64,000 bases of DNA, from positions 186,001 through 250,000 of the forward strand of contig CAWBFQ010000014.1 in the NCBI GenBank assembly GCA_963788145.1, given 5' to 3'. Source of the stretch: UTCFX2 sp963788145 (lineage in GTDB: Bacteria > Chloroflexota > Anaerolineae > Anaerolineales > UBA4823). The first letter of the stretch is position 1, and each line of letters starts with the position of its first letter. The position numbers and the translations under genes were made by a program. Below are positions 7,845 through 16,997 of this stretch, piece after piece. The notes under the pieces are model-generated. The model was not told where the DNA came from. It made no database searches and saw nothing but the letters and a program-made list of their open reading frames with translations.

Positions 7845-10019
7845 ATGAAAACCACTCTAAGAAAACTCCTCTCTGGCCTTATCTGCGCAGCAATGATCGC
7901 ATCATTCAGCGCGATGAAGACTCAAGCCAGTCCTTTATCTGTTGCTGACGCTTCTACAATCCTCGTCTCTACAACTGGCACCGACTCAGTAGGATGTGGT
8001 ACGGGATCTCAACCGCCCTGCCGTTCTATTCAATACGCAGTCAACAAGGCAGTATCTGGGGACACCCTCCTGGTTGCAGCCGGAACCTATACCTATACCG
8101 GGACCGATCCATGTACGTCTCTGAACACGCGCTCGGTGGTGTGCTTTATGGACAAACAACTGACCATCCTGGGAGGCTATTCTACATCGAACTGGTCCAC
8201 TGCTGATCCGGTTGCCAATCCAACAATCATCGATGGAGGCTCTCAATATCGTGGAGTTGCTATCCAACATGTCAGCGGAGTGGCCAGCCTGAATATGGAA
8301 GGCTTCACCATTCAGAACGGTAAAGCCGTGGGACTCCCAGTCGGCAATGTGTATTCCGGGCACGCGTTTGGGGCTGGGATGTACGCAGCTCTGGGATCAG
8401 TGAACTTGAAGAATATGATCTTCAATAACAATATTGCCACCGGCGGGAGCAACGCAAGCATTGCCCAAGCCGGTTGGGCTTTTGGAGGCGGCTTAGCCAT
8501 ACAGGGTCCAAACAGCGGAACTTCCACTCTGGAAAATATTTCATTTACGAACAACCAGGCGGTTGGAGGAAGCGGCTATGATGGTGGCGGCAATGGTATG
8601 GGCGGAGGATTAATGATCGTCGCAGCAGCCGTGACTGCTGATGAATTGACCCTGACGAACAATCTTGCAAAAGGAGGCAACACGAACGGGAACGCCTGCG
8701 GAGCAAATCCGGCTGGAGGCGGATTTGGAGGCGCTATGTCGATCCAGTACCATACTGATGTACACCTTTCCCACGTTACAGCAACAAACAATCAATCCTT
8801 TGGCGGCAATTCAGCGGGTTCAGCTTCTTGCGGGGGACACGGGATCGGCGGAAGTCTGTTCATCGAAGAAGCTACTGTCGGTTTCAGCGACTCCATTTTC
8901 CAGGCGAACCTGGCAACCGGAGGTACGGGAACATCAAGAGGCGGAATTGGCTGGGCTGGCGGTATCTACACCGAAAGAGTTAATCTGACATTAGATCGGG
9001 TACAAATCGTTGCCAACACAGCTACTTCCGGCGGTTCAACCGGCGGGCGAGCGGGCGCGGTAGGCGGCGGTGGCGCCCTCATGGCTGCCTGGGATGGCGG
9101 CAATTACAGAGCGACCATGACCAACTGCCTGTATGCAGACAACAAGGCAGTGATGGGCTCTCCTGGCAGCTATAACAACGGCGGCGGCGGCGCTATTTTC
9201 GTCATGGGAATTGCAGCCGAAATCACTCACTCCACCTTCGTTCACAACCAACTCCTAAATGGAGTCTCGCTTGGTCAAGGTATCCTTGTCATGGCTGCTC
9301 CCCTTCCCAATGGAAGCCAAAAACAGGGCAGCGCCAATATTAAATATAGCATCTTCACAGATCATACCAATAGCTATCCATGGAACAATTCAGCCGTAGA
9401 GATTTTAGGTAGTACTGGCAGTCTCTCCTATGTCTGGTTTGGTAATAACACGAACAATACAAATCTGCCAGCCGGCACACCCACCGACCATATTTGGACA
9501 TCCTCGAATTCTGCCGGCTATACTGCTCCAGCCGCACCAGACTACGATTATCACTTACTGGCCGATTCTCCAGTGATTGATCTTGCCGATGGCAGCACAA
9601 CCAGCGTTGATCTTGATCTTATCTCTCGTCCAGCAGGCATAAAACCAGACTTGGGATCCTATGAGTACAGCGTCCCGACATTGATGCCTGAGAAGCCAGT
9701 ATTTTATGTTATGACCGATACGGATGATATCATCACGCTGGAAGATTTGATCCAGGTCACCATTGGATCATCCGTCGAATGGAATGCCGTCACCAGTTCA
9801 AGCTGGATCTATCTGGGCCCGACGGGCACATCAATGCAGTCCACAGGGGAAACTGGCGCAAATCTGACCATTCGAATCGATCCCAGCATGGTTGCCCTGG
9901 GCAATTATGTCGGAACCATCAACCTCACTTCAGATACAGCCGAGCCCGCCTCGATTACGGTTTATTTTTATTATGTAGATGAAATCAAAAGCGTCTTTCT
10001 ACCGGTTATCGTGAAGTAA
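7845..10019 (+). CDS. Secreted right-handed beta-helix protein with C-terminal FLPVIVK tail
   Basis: This is a 724-residue exported protein. The N-terminus is a signal peptide (basic MKTTLRK, then a hydrophobic stretch to about residue 27, cleavage probably near TQAS). Residues ~35-110 match the start of parallel beta-helix proteins (DSVGCGTGSQPPCRSIQYAV, then SGDTLLVAAGTY). The long middle part is built of Gly/Asn-rich coils with repeated GGG-G-AL/M and NN-A-GG units. Residues ~615-710 form a beta-sandwich of BACON-like type. It ends with hydrophobic SVFLPVIVK. It may be a surface or S-layer-associated glycan-binding protein, but no catalytic residues can be assigned. Transcription probably starts from AT-rich TATAAT-like boxes at 7767-7777. 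Confidence 0.8.
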   Translation: MKTTLRKLLSGLICAAMIASFSAMKTQASPLSVADASTILVSTTGTDSVGCGTGSQPPCRSIQYAVNKAVSGDTLLVAAGTYTYTGTDPCTSLNTRSVVCFMDKQLTILGGYSTSNWSTADPVANPTIIDGGSQYRGVAIQHVSGVASLNMEGFTIQNGKAVGLPVGNVYSGHAFGAGMYAALGSVNLKNMIFNNNIATGGSNASIAQAGWAFGGGLAIQGPNSGTSTLENISFTNNQAVGGSGYDGGGNGMGGGLMIVAAAVTADELTLTNNLAKGGNTNGNACGANPAGGGFGGAMSIQYHTDVHLSHVTATNNQSFGGNSAGSASCGGHGIGGSLFIEEATVGFSDSIFQANLATGGTGTSRGGIGWAGGIYTERVNLTLDRVQIVANTATSGGSTGGRAGAVGGGGALMAAWDGGNYRATMTNCLYADNKAVMGSPGSYNNGGGGAIFVMGIAAEITHSTFVHNQLLNGVSLGQGILVMAAPLPNGSQKQGSANIKYSIFTDHTNSYPWNNSAVEILGSTGSLSYVWFGNNTNNTNLPAGTPTDHIWTSSNSAGYTAPAAPDYDYHLLADSPVIDLADGSTTSVDLDLISRPAGIKPDLGSYEYSVPTLMPEKPVFYVMTDTDDIITLEDLIQVTIGSSVEWNAVTSSSWIYLGPTGTSMQSTGETGANLTIRIDPSMVALGNYVGTINLTSDTAEPASITVYFYYVDEIKSVFLPVIVK

Positions 10020-10071
10020 ACTTCTGAGTTCCTAACTCGTCCTTGCAGCCTGGCTGGTTGCGCCGGTTCTC

Positions 10072-10338
10072 TCATTTGATCCTCTGTCTTATCAACCCGG
10101 CCAACTCAACCAGGCTGTTGAACGTATCCGCGTTCAACTCTGTATCCTCGATCCGCACGCCAAAAGTGTCTTCGACATACATCGCCAGATCAACCAGGTG
10201 AAACGAATTGATCAATCCGCTAGAAATCAAGGCATCCTCGACCCCTAAATCGTATTTGGGACGCTTCAAGATTTGAGTTCGGATATAGCCGGATAGGGTT
10301 GTTTCGATGTCTGGAGCGGCGCTTGTTTCATCAGCCAT
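10072..10338 (-). CDS. Acyl carrier protein
   Basis: This 88-residue carrier protein has the phosphopantetheine site in GLINSFHLVDL, with Ser45 as the attachment residue; Asn replaces the usual Asp before it. Its length and helix pattern fit stand-alone ACP/PCP domains. A good ribosome site (AAAGGAAA) precedes the ATG. It lies 23 bases downstream of the acyl-AMP ligase gene on the same strand, so the pair very likely works together: the ligase adenylates a fatty acid or other acid and loads it on this carrier. It is convergent with the beta-helix gene. Confidence 0.9.
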   Translation of the reverse strand: MADETSAAPDIETTLSGYIRTQILKRPKYDLGVEDALISSGLINSFHLVDLAMYVEDTFGVRIEDTELNADTFNSLVELAGLIRQRIK

Positions 10339-10361
10339 TTTCTGGGTTTCCTTTTTTTCTT

Positions 10362-12134
10362 CTATTCGAAAAATTCTCGCAGGTACTTTTCCCGGTTCGC
10401 AGACCGAGAAATCTTTCCGCTGGATGTCTTAATCAGCCAGCGCTTTTCGACCAAACACACATCCGATAGCGCCACCTCGCTGCGCTGAACCACCCGGCGG
10501 CGAAGCTCCATCTCAAGCGCCTTTTTATCGGCATCTGAATAACCATTATCATCCAGTTCACACACCATCACGATATTCTCGGAACCAATATTGCGATCCA
10601 AAAGGCCAAAGGCAACATTCCGCCCTGGAACCAGCCCCGAAATCTCGTTCGCAATCGCTTCCAAATCCTGGGGATAGATATTTTTCCCCCCCACAATGAT
10701 CAGATCCTTCTTGCGGCCGGTGATGAATAATTCGCCCTCCGCCAGGTAGCCCATATCGCCCGTGAAATACCAGCGGATATCCTGTGTCCGCCGCTCTCCT
10801 GCCGTCCAGCCAGTGAATGCCACATCCCGGATCGATTGTGCCGTAAGATCAGGCCGGCGATAATAACCGTTCAACATGCAATCGCTCTTTAGGGCGATCT
10901 CGCCAACCCTCCGCTCCGCTAAATACGGATTTCCCTGTTCGTCCACAATACAGATCTCCGTCCCCACGATCGGAAAACCACAACTGACCAGCGCAGTAGA
11001 ACCGGCAGCATCCGCTGCATCCGGCGAGGCGCGCCGTTCTTCCTGAAGCAGGCGGGTATTCACCCAGTCAACCCGGGCTGTTTTGCCCGGCGGATTCTGG
11101 GTGACTGCGAAGGTATTCTCAGCCATAGCGTAGCAGGTTGAAAGCATTTCCTCACGCACCCCGCAGCCAGCAAACTTGGACAGGAATAACTGCTGGCTCT
11201 GCAGATAGACCGGCTCAGAGCAGTTGATAAACGCACGCATATGGGATAAATCCAACCCATCAAGAGCGCTTGGGCGGATCACGCGAGCCGAATGAGAATA
11301 GGCAAAATTTGGCATCCAGCATAACGTAGCGCGCTGACGATGAATCGCCTGCAATAAAACCTTAGGGTCACGAACCCATTTGAAAGGCGACATCAAGACG
11401 AGCGGAACGCCCGTTACCAATGGCATGATAAAACCGGCAATCAGCCCCATATCATGGTAAAGCGGCAGCCAGCTTACCACAACATCATCTGATCGCAGAT
11501 CAATAGCCTGACTGTAGGCCTCAATCTGATGCAACACTGCTCGGTGAGATAGCGCCACGCCTTTTTGCAACCCGGTCGTACCGCTGCTGTGTTGTAAGAA
11601 TGCGATCTCATCGGAAGAATGCTGGGCGAAGGCTCTGTCAGGCAGATGACTGACGGGATCGATTTCGCATTCCGCGCCCATCGGATCCGCTAATATCTCG
11701 GACGAGCTTAGCACTGCACAGCCAGCCTCAGCCAGCAGCAGGCTCAGATCATGTTTGAATTCCGGAAAGGTGATTACTGCCCTGGCTTTTGAATGGGTCA
11801 CTAATTCCTTCACCCTTTCCATATAAATCAGTGGATCCAGCTTCTCGGTCAGGAAAGGGAAGATAGAGCCAATCGCTCCAGTAAACATCGCTCCCCAAAA
11901 AGCGAACAATAACTGTTTCGAATGCTGCAATACCAGAATCACCAGGTCCTGATGCCCCACACCGGCTGCCCGCAGCGCAGCTGCATAGCGCCCGGCGCAA
12001 GCATTAAATTCTGCTGCGCTGATCTTTTCTTCACCGCCATCATCATGCTGGAACACAAGCGCCAGGCGTTCCGGATCTCTTTCGGCGCGTTCCTGAATGG
12101 GTTGGATCAACGTGTGGTAGGATGAGAAATGCAT
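10362..12134 (-). CDS. Fatty acyl-AMP ligase (FAAL-like adenylate-forming enzyme)
   Basis: This is a 590-residue ANL-superfamily enzyme. The phosphate loop reads FLQHSSGTTGLQKGVALSH. It also has WLPLYHDMGLIAGF, the FAAL-like MPNFAYSHSARVI with AFINCSEPVYLQ, the hinge GRKKDLIIVGGKNIYP and the C-terminal catalytic Lys in KTSSGKISR. The frame is open upstream to 12320, but that part reads antisense through the divergent glycosyltransferase, so I took the ATG at 12134. An ACP follows directly and no CoA-specific feature is obvious, so transfer to the ACP is more likely than to CoA. An acyltransferase that would use the product is not visible nearby. Confidence 0.8.
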   Translation of the reverse strand: MHFSSYHTLIQPIQERAERDPERLALVFQHDDGGEEKISAAEFNACAGRYAAALRAAGVGHQDLVILVLQHSKQLLFAFWGAMFTGAIGSIFPFLTEKLDPLIYMERVKELVTHSKARAVITFPEFKHDLSLLLAEAGCAVLSSSEILADPMGAECEIDPVSHLPDRAFAQHSSDEIAFLQHSSGTTGLQKGVALSHRAVLHQIEAYSQAIDLRSDDVVVSWLPLYHDMGLIAGFIMPLVTGVPLVLMSPFKWVRDPKVLLQAIHRQRATLCWMPNFAYSHSARVIRPSALDGLDLSHMRAFINCSEPVYLQSQQLFLSKFAGCGVREEMLSTCYAMAENTFAVTQNPPGKTARVDWVNTRLLQEERRASPDAADAAGSTALVSCGFPIVGTEICIVDEQGNPYLAERRVGEIALKSDCMLNGYYRRPDLTAQSIRDVAFTGWTAGERRTQDIRWYFTGDMGYLAEGELFITGRKKDLIIVGGKNIYPQDLEAIANEISGLVPGRNVAFGLLDRNIGSENIVMVCELDDNGYSDADKKALEMELRRRVVQRSEVALSDVCLVEKRWLIKTSSGKISRSANREKYLREFFE

Positions 12135-12168
12135 TCGAGCCCTCTCGTATAACGATTTTATCACGACG

Positions 12169-13212
12169 ATGAAGCTTCCCGGTCTGCCTCTATCACAATT
12201 GAATAACCCGCTGGTTTCCATCATCGTGCTGAACTGGAATGGGGCTAGTATCCTGAGCCGTTGCTTAAACGCCATCGCTGCCCAAACATTTCGAGATTTC
12301 GAATTGATTGTGATTGACAATGCATCTACAGATCAATCCATAGAGGGGATCGAAAGCCGCTGGCCGGGTCTGCGCCTGTTGGCTCTCGACCACAATCTCG
12401 ATTTTGCAGTGGCAAATAATCGCGGCGCAGCAATCGCAAGAGGGGAATGGCTAGCCTTTCTGAACAATGATGCCTTTCCTGAGTCGGCCTGGTTGGCTGA
12501 ACTCATCCATGCCGCCAGCGATAACCGCAAGATTTCCTTCTTTAGCTCCCGAATTATCTATGCGGACCAACCGGACCAGCTGCAAAACAGCGGCGATGTT
12601 TATCACATCAGTGGTTTTGCCTGGCCGCGTGATAACCATCAAAACATCGCCCAGGCTCAGCGAGGAAGCGCTGAGGTTTTCAGTCCGTGCGCCGCGGCGG
12701 CTTTCTACAAACGTAAGCCATTTCTGGAAGTAAACGGCTTTGACGAGGATTTTCGCAGTCACCTGGAAGACATCGATCTGGGTTTTCGGCTGCGATTAAG
12801 AGGTCATCGCTGTCTGTATGTCCCGCAAGCCGTGGTGGCCCATATTGGCTCAGCCAGCTATGGGTTCGAAAGCGATCGCGCCGTTTATCAGGTCCAGCGG
12901 AATGTGATCTGGTCGTTTTGGGCCAATATGCCAGGCTATCTTTTTTGGCTATATCTGCCAGTCCATCTGGTTGCCAATCTGGTTTTTCTGATCTATTATT
13001 CTGCCCGCGGTCAGTTTCGCCCGGTCTGGAAAGCGAAATGGGATGCGCTAGCAGCCCTGCCTGCGATCCTCAGAAAACGAAAACTTATCCAAAAAAACCG
13101 AACTGTCCCACCTTCCGAGATCAACCGCGTGCTCAACCATAACTGGTTTGGACCATTTATCCTTGGCAGGCGTTCCAAAAAAATTCGATCTCTATTTGGG
13201 CGTGGCTCATAA
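12169..13212 (+). CDS. Glycosyltransferase family 2
   Basis: This 347-residue GT-A enzyme has VSIIVLNWNGASILSRCL, IDNASTDQSIEG, the metal-site segment WLAFLNNDAFPE and the late motif HLEDIDLGFRLRLRGHR. These are the hallmarks of rhamnosyltransferase-like GT2 enzymes. A hydrophobic stretch near residues 255-280 suggests a membrane hairpin. It is divergent from the FAAL gene across only 34 bases, which must hold both promoters (overlapping TATAAC- and TTATAC-like boxes). Confidence 0.88.
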   Translation: MKLPGLPLSQLNNPLVSIIVLNWNGASILSRCLNAIAAQTFRDFELIVIDNASTDQSIEGIESRWPGLRLLALDHNLDFAVANNRGAAIARGEWLAFLNNDAFPESAWLAELIHAASDNRKISFFSSRIIYADQPDQLQNSGDVYHISGFAWPRDNHQNIAQAQRGSAEVFSPCAAAAFYKRKPFLEVNGFDEDFRSHLEDIDLGFRLRLRGHRCLYVPQAVVAHIGSASYGFESDRAVYQVQRNVIWSFWANMPGYLFWLYLPVHLVANLVFLIYYSARGQFRPVWKAKWDALAALPAILRKRKLIQKNRTVPPSEINRVLNHNWFGPFILGRRSKKIRSLFGRGS

Positions 13213-13229
13213 TACTCATCCAGAAACCA

Positions 13230-14888
13230 ATGATTCGTTATCGCAAGCCTGACCAGGTAAACCCCATCCACCAAGAAAATCGAATTCTGCTGACCACAAA
13301 AGAAGGCGGTCAGGTTTGGATCGACCGGGTGGTGCTCGAATTATTCAAAGCCGCCGATCAAAGATCGCTGAACGAAATCATTGATCGATCTCGATCCACC
13401 TTCTCGAACGAAACGCAGATAAGAGCCGGACTGGCCTGTCTGGCAGAGGCCGGGCTGCTCGATCGAGAATTTGTGGGCGAAGATTCCCCACCCCGAACGT
13501 CTATTTCTCGCCATCCCAAAGAAAACGGCAAACTGGTATCCGTCATAATCGTTAGCTATAACAGCCTGCGTTGGCTGGCGGATTGCATTGATTCACTGAC
13601 CGCCCAAAGCTACTCTCCGATTGAGATCATCCTACTGGATAACGCCTCCCAAGATGGCTCCGCGGAGTGGGTCGAAAAGCGCATCCGGGCGCATACTCAA
13701 AGCGGCCAGCAACAACACCTGCCCATCCATCTGTTTCGCCAGGATCAGACCACCTCACTGGCCCAGGCCATAAACACCGGCATGCGCGCGGCCAGCGGCT
13801 GCTATTTTCTGCTGCTTAATCCTGACGTGCGCGTGGATCCTGAAGCTATCGACCAGATGGTAAAAGTCGCCAAGGCTAATGCTAATTGCGCCGCAGTTTC
13901 TGCCAAACTGCGCCTCCTTTGGACCCCGGCTTTCCTGAATGGAGTGGGCAACCTGGTGGGCGCACTCTCCTGGGGGGTCGACATCGGTCTCGGTCATTTA
14001 GATTTGGGCCAATTCGACCATTGGGATGAGATTCCATCCGCCTGTTTTGCCGCAGCTCTGATCCCAGCCAAAATGATCGCATCCGGCGGATCAAGAACAT
14101 CCGTTGGACCGCTTGGTGAAGGCTTTGCAATGTATTATGAAGATAGTGAATGGTGTTATCGCGCCAGATTGTTTGGTTTCACGATCCACCTCGCCCCAAA
14201 AGCAGTAGTCTATCACGCCTATAGCGCCCAGAACTCGGCAAAGGAATCCCCCCCAAACGAGTTTAGCCAAAAACCCGGCATCACCCCGCAGAAACTCAGG
14301 AGAGTGACTTCCGGCAGGTTGCGGTTCATCACCCGGATCAACGGCGCAGGCTTTTTTTGGCGATTCCTGTTCAACTATCTGATAGAAGACATGGCAAGAA
14401 TGCTGAGCTACGTACTCCTGTCCCGAATGAAAATTGGCAATCGGTTTGAAATGGCAAGCGCGTTTTCGCACGGTTGGAAGGATGCTGTCGAGTCACTGCC
14501 CGATATGATCGCTGCACGCAAAAAGATCCAGGCTCGCCGGACGATCAGCGACCGGACGCTGTATCGCTTGCAAAACCAGACAACAGCGCCATTCATCCAT
14601 TCCGGTCTGCCGGTATTCAATTGGGACGCAATCTGCAGTCAGTATCTTCCGCTGATCGCAGCGGGAAAAACTCGCCCTCTGCCAGAGTTTCTAGACGAAA
14701 ATATCAGCGTGAATGAATCAGACCCCCAAGAGCAAAAGAGCGGATACAGAACATCCGATCATCTCACCAGTGTTGCGGAGCATACGCAGCCATTTTCGGC
14801 GCTGATCCGCATTTATCAGTCAGAGGGATGGGTTGCACTCCTGCGTCGGTTAGGTCGTCAGATCCAATGGCGCTTGATGCAGCCTTGA
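13230..14888 (+). CDS. Glycosyltransferase family 2 with N-terminal PqqD-like domain
   Basis: This is a 552-residue protein. Residues ~1-85 look like a PqqD/winged-helix peptide-recognition fold (RYRKPDQVNPI, ILLTTKEGGQVWIDRVVLEL, LACLAEAGLLDRE). The GT2 domain follows: VSVIIVSYNSLRWL, EIILLDNASQDGS, FLLLNPDVRVDPEA and the late motif AMYYEDSEWCYRARLFG. A C-terminal tail of ~180 residues follows, with one hydrophobic stretch. It continues the operon 17 bases after the previous GT2. The PqqD assignment rests on secondary-structure pattern and a few residues and is moderate. Confidence 0.8.
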   Translation: MIRYRKPDQVNPIHQENRILLTTKEGGQVWIDRVVLELFKAADQRSLNEIIDRSRSTFSNETQIRAGLACLAEAGLLDREFVGEDSPPRTSISRHPKENGKLVSVIIVSYNSLRWLADCIDSLTAQSYSPIEIILLDNASQDGSAEWVEKRIRAHTQSGQQQHLPIHLFRQDQTTSLAQAINTGMRAASGCYFLLLNPDVRVDPEAIDQMVKVAKANANCAAVSAKLRLLWTPAFLNGVGNLVGALSWGVDIGLGHLDLGQFDHWDEIPSACFAAALIPAKMIASGGSRTSVGPLGEGFAMYYEDSEWCYRARLFGFTIHLAPKAVVYHAYSAQNSAKESPPNEFSQKPGITPQKLRRVTSGRLRFITRINGAGFFWRFLFNYLIEDMARMLSYVLLSRMKIGNRFEMASAFSHGWKDAVESLPDMIAARKKIQARRTISDRTLYRLQNQTTAPFIHSGLPVFNWDAICSQYLPLIAAGKTRPLPEFLDENISVNESDPQEQKSGYRTSDHLTSVAEHTQPFSALIRIYQSEGWVALLRRLGRQIQWRLMQP

Positions 14889-14920
14889 GTCAATGGCTCT
14901 CAGGATGAAGCGAATTTCGC

Positions 14921-16099
14921 ATGAAGATTGGGATTGATATCACCCCTTTGCCTCCCAACCCGGTAGGAGCTGGCACCTATATCATCCAACTGGTCCGGGC
15001 GCTCGCGGCTTTGCCTCCAGTTCAAAGCGCAGACATGGGCGAGACGCCCCCCTCCGGTGCGGGACGCCGGTCGCCCGAATTTGTGCTGTTTGCCCAGCAA
15101 AGCGGGCGAGAATTGGTTGGAGAATTACCATCTGAGAGGATAAGCTGGGTAGTTGTACCAGATTTACACCCGGCTAAGCGCCTGGTCTGGGAGCAAATCC
15201 AACTGCCCTTTTTGGTCCGCAGCGCAGGTGTGGATCTGCTCCATTCCCTGCACTACACTCGACCACTAATCCTACCCTGCGCCTCTGTCGTCACATTTCA
15301 CGACATGACCTTTTTTCTGTTTCCAGAACTGCACACCCGCGCCAAGCGCACGTACTTCCCGCAAGCGATCCGGTTGAGCGCCCGGAGAGCAGATGCGTTA
15401 ATTGCTGTCTCCGAAAGTACCCGCCGCGATGCCCTTCGTATTTTAGACATTCCGCCAGAGCGAATCACTACAGTGCCTAATGGGATCAATGCGGATTTTC
15501 ATCCCATCGAGGACAGCTCCGTCCTCGATGAATGTCGCAAGCGCTATCACCTTCCGGATGAGTTCATTCTCTTTGTCGGCTTGATCGAGCCGCGCAAGAA
15601 TCTTCCTCTTTTGTTGAGAGCGTATGGGAACTTAATTCGGCAAGATGATGCCCCGCACCTGGTATTGGTCGGCCGGGTTGGATGGATGGTTGAACAGATC
15701 TACCAGCTCATCGCAGAATTAAACTTAGAAGAGAAGGTACATTTCACCGGATACATCCCTCACCAAGACTTACCAATCATTTATAATCTTGCTAAGGTAT
15801 TTGTATATCCTTCAAACTACGAGGGTTTTGGTTTTCCACCATTGGAGGCAATGGCCTGTGGCACGCCTGTGATTACAACCGCTGTTTCGGCTATGTTAGA
15901 CTACATCGGAGCCGCAGGCTTGCTTGTGCAGCCACAAAACGAGCAAGCGCTCACAGAAGCTATGCGTACATTACTCAAGGATTCTTCTCTGCAAGAGCAA
16001 TTCTCACAAAAAGGACGCCAGCGTGCTGCGGAATTCACCTGGCAGCGGACGGCCATCGAAACTCTCCACATTTATGAACGCGTTGGGACCACGGCATGA
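14921..16099 (+). CDS. Glycosyltransferase family 4 (GT-B)
   Basis: This 392-residue enzyme has the GT4 N-terminal motif GIDITPLPPNPVGAGTYI. Its donor-binding domain has FILFVGLIEPRKNLPLLLRA and NYEGFGFPPLEAMACGTPVI with the E-x7-E pair. It resembles mannosyl- and rhamnosyl-transferases of O-antigen and exopolysaccharide clusters. Its stop overlaps the start of the next gene (ATGA). The donor sugar is unknown. Confidence 0.9.
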   Translation: MKIGIDITPLPPNPVGAGTYIIQLVRALAALPPVQSADMGETPPSGAGRRSPEFVLFAQQSGRELVGELPSERISWVVVPDLHPAKRLVWEQIQLPFLVRSAGVDLLHSLHYTRPLILPCASVVTFHDMTFFLFPELHTRAKRTYFPQAIRLSARRADALIAVSESTRRDALRILDIPPERITTVPNGINADFHPIEDSSVLDECRKRYHLPDEFILFVGLIEPRKNLPLLLRAYGNLIRQDDAPHLVLVGRVGWMVEQIYQLIAELNLEEKVHFTGYIPHQDLPIIYNLAKVFVYPSNYEGFGFPPLEAMACGTPVITTAVSAMLDYIGAAGLLVQPQNEQALTEAMRTLLKDSSLQEQFSQKGRQRAAEFTWQRTAIETLHIYERVGTTA

Positions 16100-16992
16100 T
16101 CAAACCGGAAATATCTGTCTGCATCGTAACATACAAAGCAAAAGATCTGCTGAAGGATTGCATCTTTTCGATATCTGAAAACACGCATCTGACTTACGAG
16201 ATCATCGTTGTCGATAATGGCTCAAATGACGGCGTCGATTTGATGCTAGAAAGTGAGTTTCCCTCCGTCCAGTTCATCCAAAAACCATCTAACCTTGGGT
16301 ATACCATCCCGATGAACCAGGCTCTCCAGCATGGGCAAGGTCGGTATTTGCTGCAACTCAATCCAGACACAATCGTCTTACCGAATGCGCTGGATCAATT
16401 GGTTACCTTTGTGGATGCGCATCCACAAATCGGGATTTGCGGCCCAAAGGTGCTGAACCGTGATCTCACGCTGCAGAAATCCTGTCGGCGCGGCGAACCC
16501 ACCCCGTGGGCAGTCTTGACATATTTTTTGGGGTTTTCTAAACGATTTCCTCAGAGTAAGTTGTTTGGCCAATATCAATTGAATTATTTAAACGAGAATG
16601 AACCTGATTCTGTTTCAGGCGTATCCGGGTCCTGCATGTTGATCCGACGAGAATTAATCGAACAAATCGGCTACCTGGATGAGAGTTTTTTCGCTTATCA
16701 AGAAGATGCGGATTTCTGTTTCCGAGCCCACGCTGCCGGCTGGCAGGTCTACTATTTCCCGGGCGCCCAAATCATCCATTATGGCGGACAGGGAGGCTCT
16801 CGAGTTCAGCCTTATCGATCTATTATCGCCTGGCATAAATCATATTACCTCTACTATCAAAAACACCTGGCAAAAAACTATTTCTTCTTGGTTAACTGGT
16901 TATACTATCTGGCGATGTTGATTAAATTATTAGGCTCCTTGGTGATGAATTTTGTGCGCAAAGAAAAGGTTGTCAGCGCTCGGAGACCATAG
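16096..16992 (+). CDS. Glycosyltransferase family 2, rhamnosyltransferase-like
   Basis: This 298-residue GT-A enzyme has ISVCIVTYKAKDLLKDCI, EIIVVDNGSNDGVD, LLQLNPDTIVLPNAL, VSGVSGSCMLIRRELIEQIG and FFAYQEDADFCFRAHAAGW. This motif set is common to bacterial rhamnosyltransferases, which fits an rfbD gene in the same locus. The C-terminal ~50 residues are hydrophobic and probably bind the membrane. It overlaps the preceding GT4 gene by four bases. Confidence 0.88.
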   Translation: MIKPEISVCIVTYKAKDLLKDCIFSISENTHLTYEIIVVDNGSNDGVDLMLESEFPSVQFIQKPSNLGYTIPMNQALQHGQGRYLLQLNPDTIVLPNALDQLVTFVDAHPQIGICGPKVLNRDLTLQKSCRRGEPTPWAVLTYFLGFSKRFPQSKLFGQYQLNYLNENEPDSVSGVSGSCMLIRRELIEQIGYLDESFFAYQEDADFCFRAHAAGWQVYYFPGAQIIHYGGQGGSRVQPYRSIIAWHKSYYLYYQKHLAKNYFFLVNWLYYLAMLIKLLGSLVMNFVRKEKVVSARRP

Positions 16993-16997
16993 ATGCC

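Noticed and set aside
8300..9250. Gly/Asn-rich repeats of the beta-helix gene as a DNA repeat array or CRISPR
   Set aside because: The repetition is at protein level with variable spacing and sequence; there are no identical direct repeats with uniform spacers.
12135..12320. N-terminal extension of the acyl-AMP ligase
   Set aside because: It reads antisense into the conserved GT2 start; the ligase family begins near the Met at 12134.
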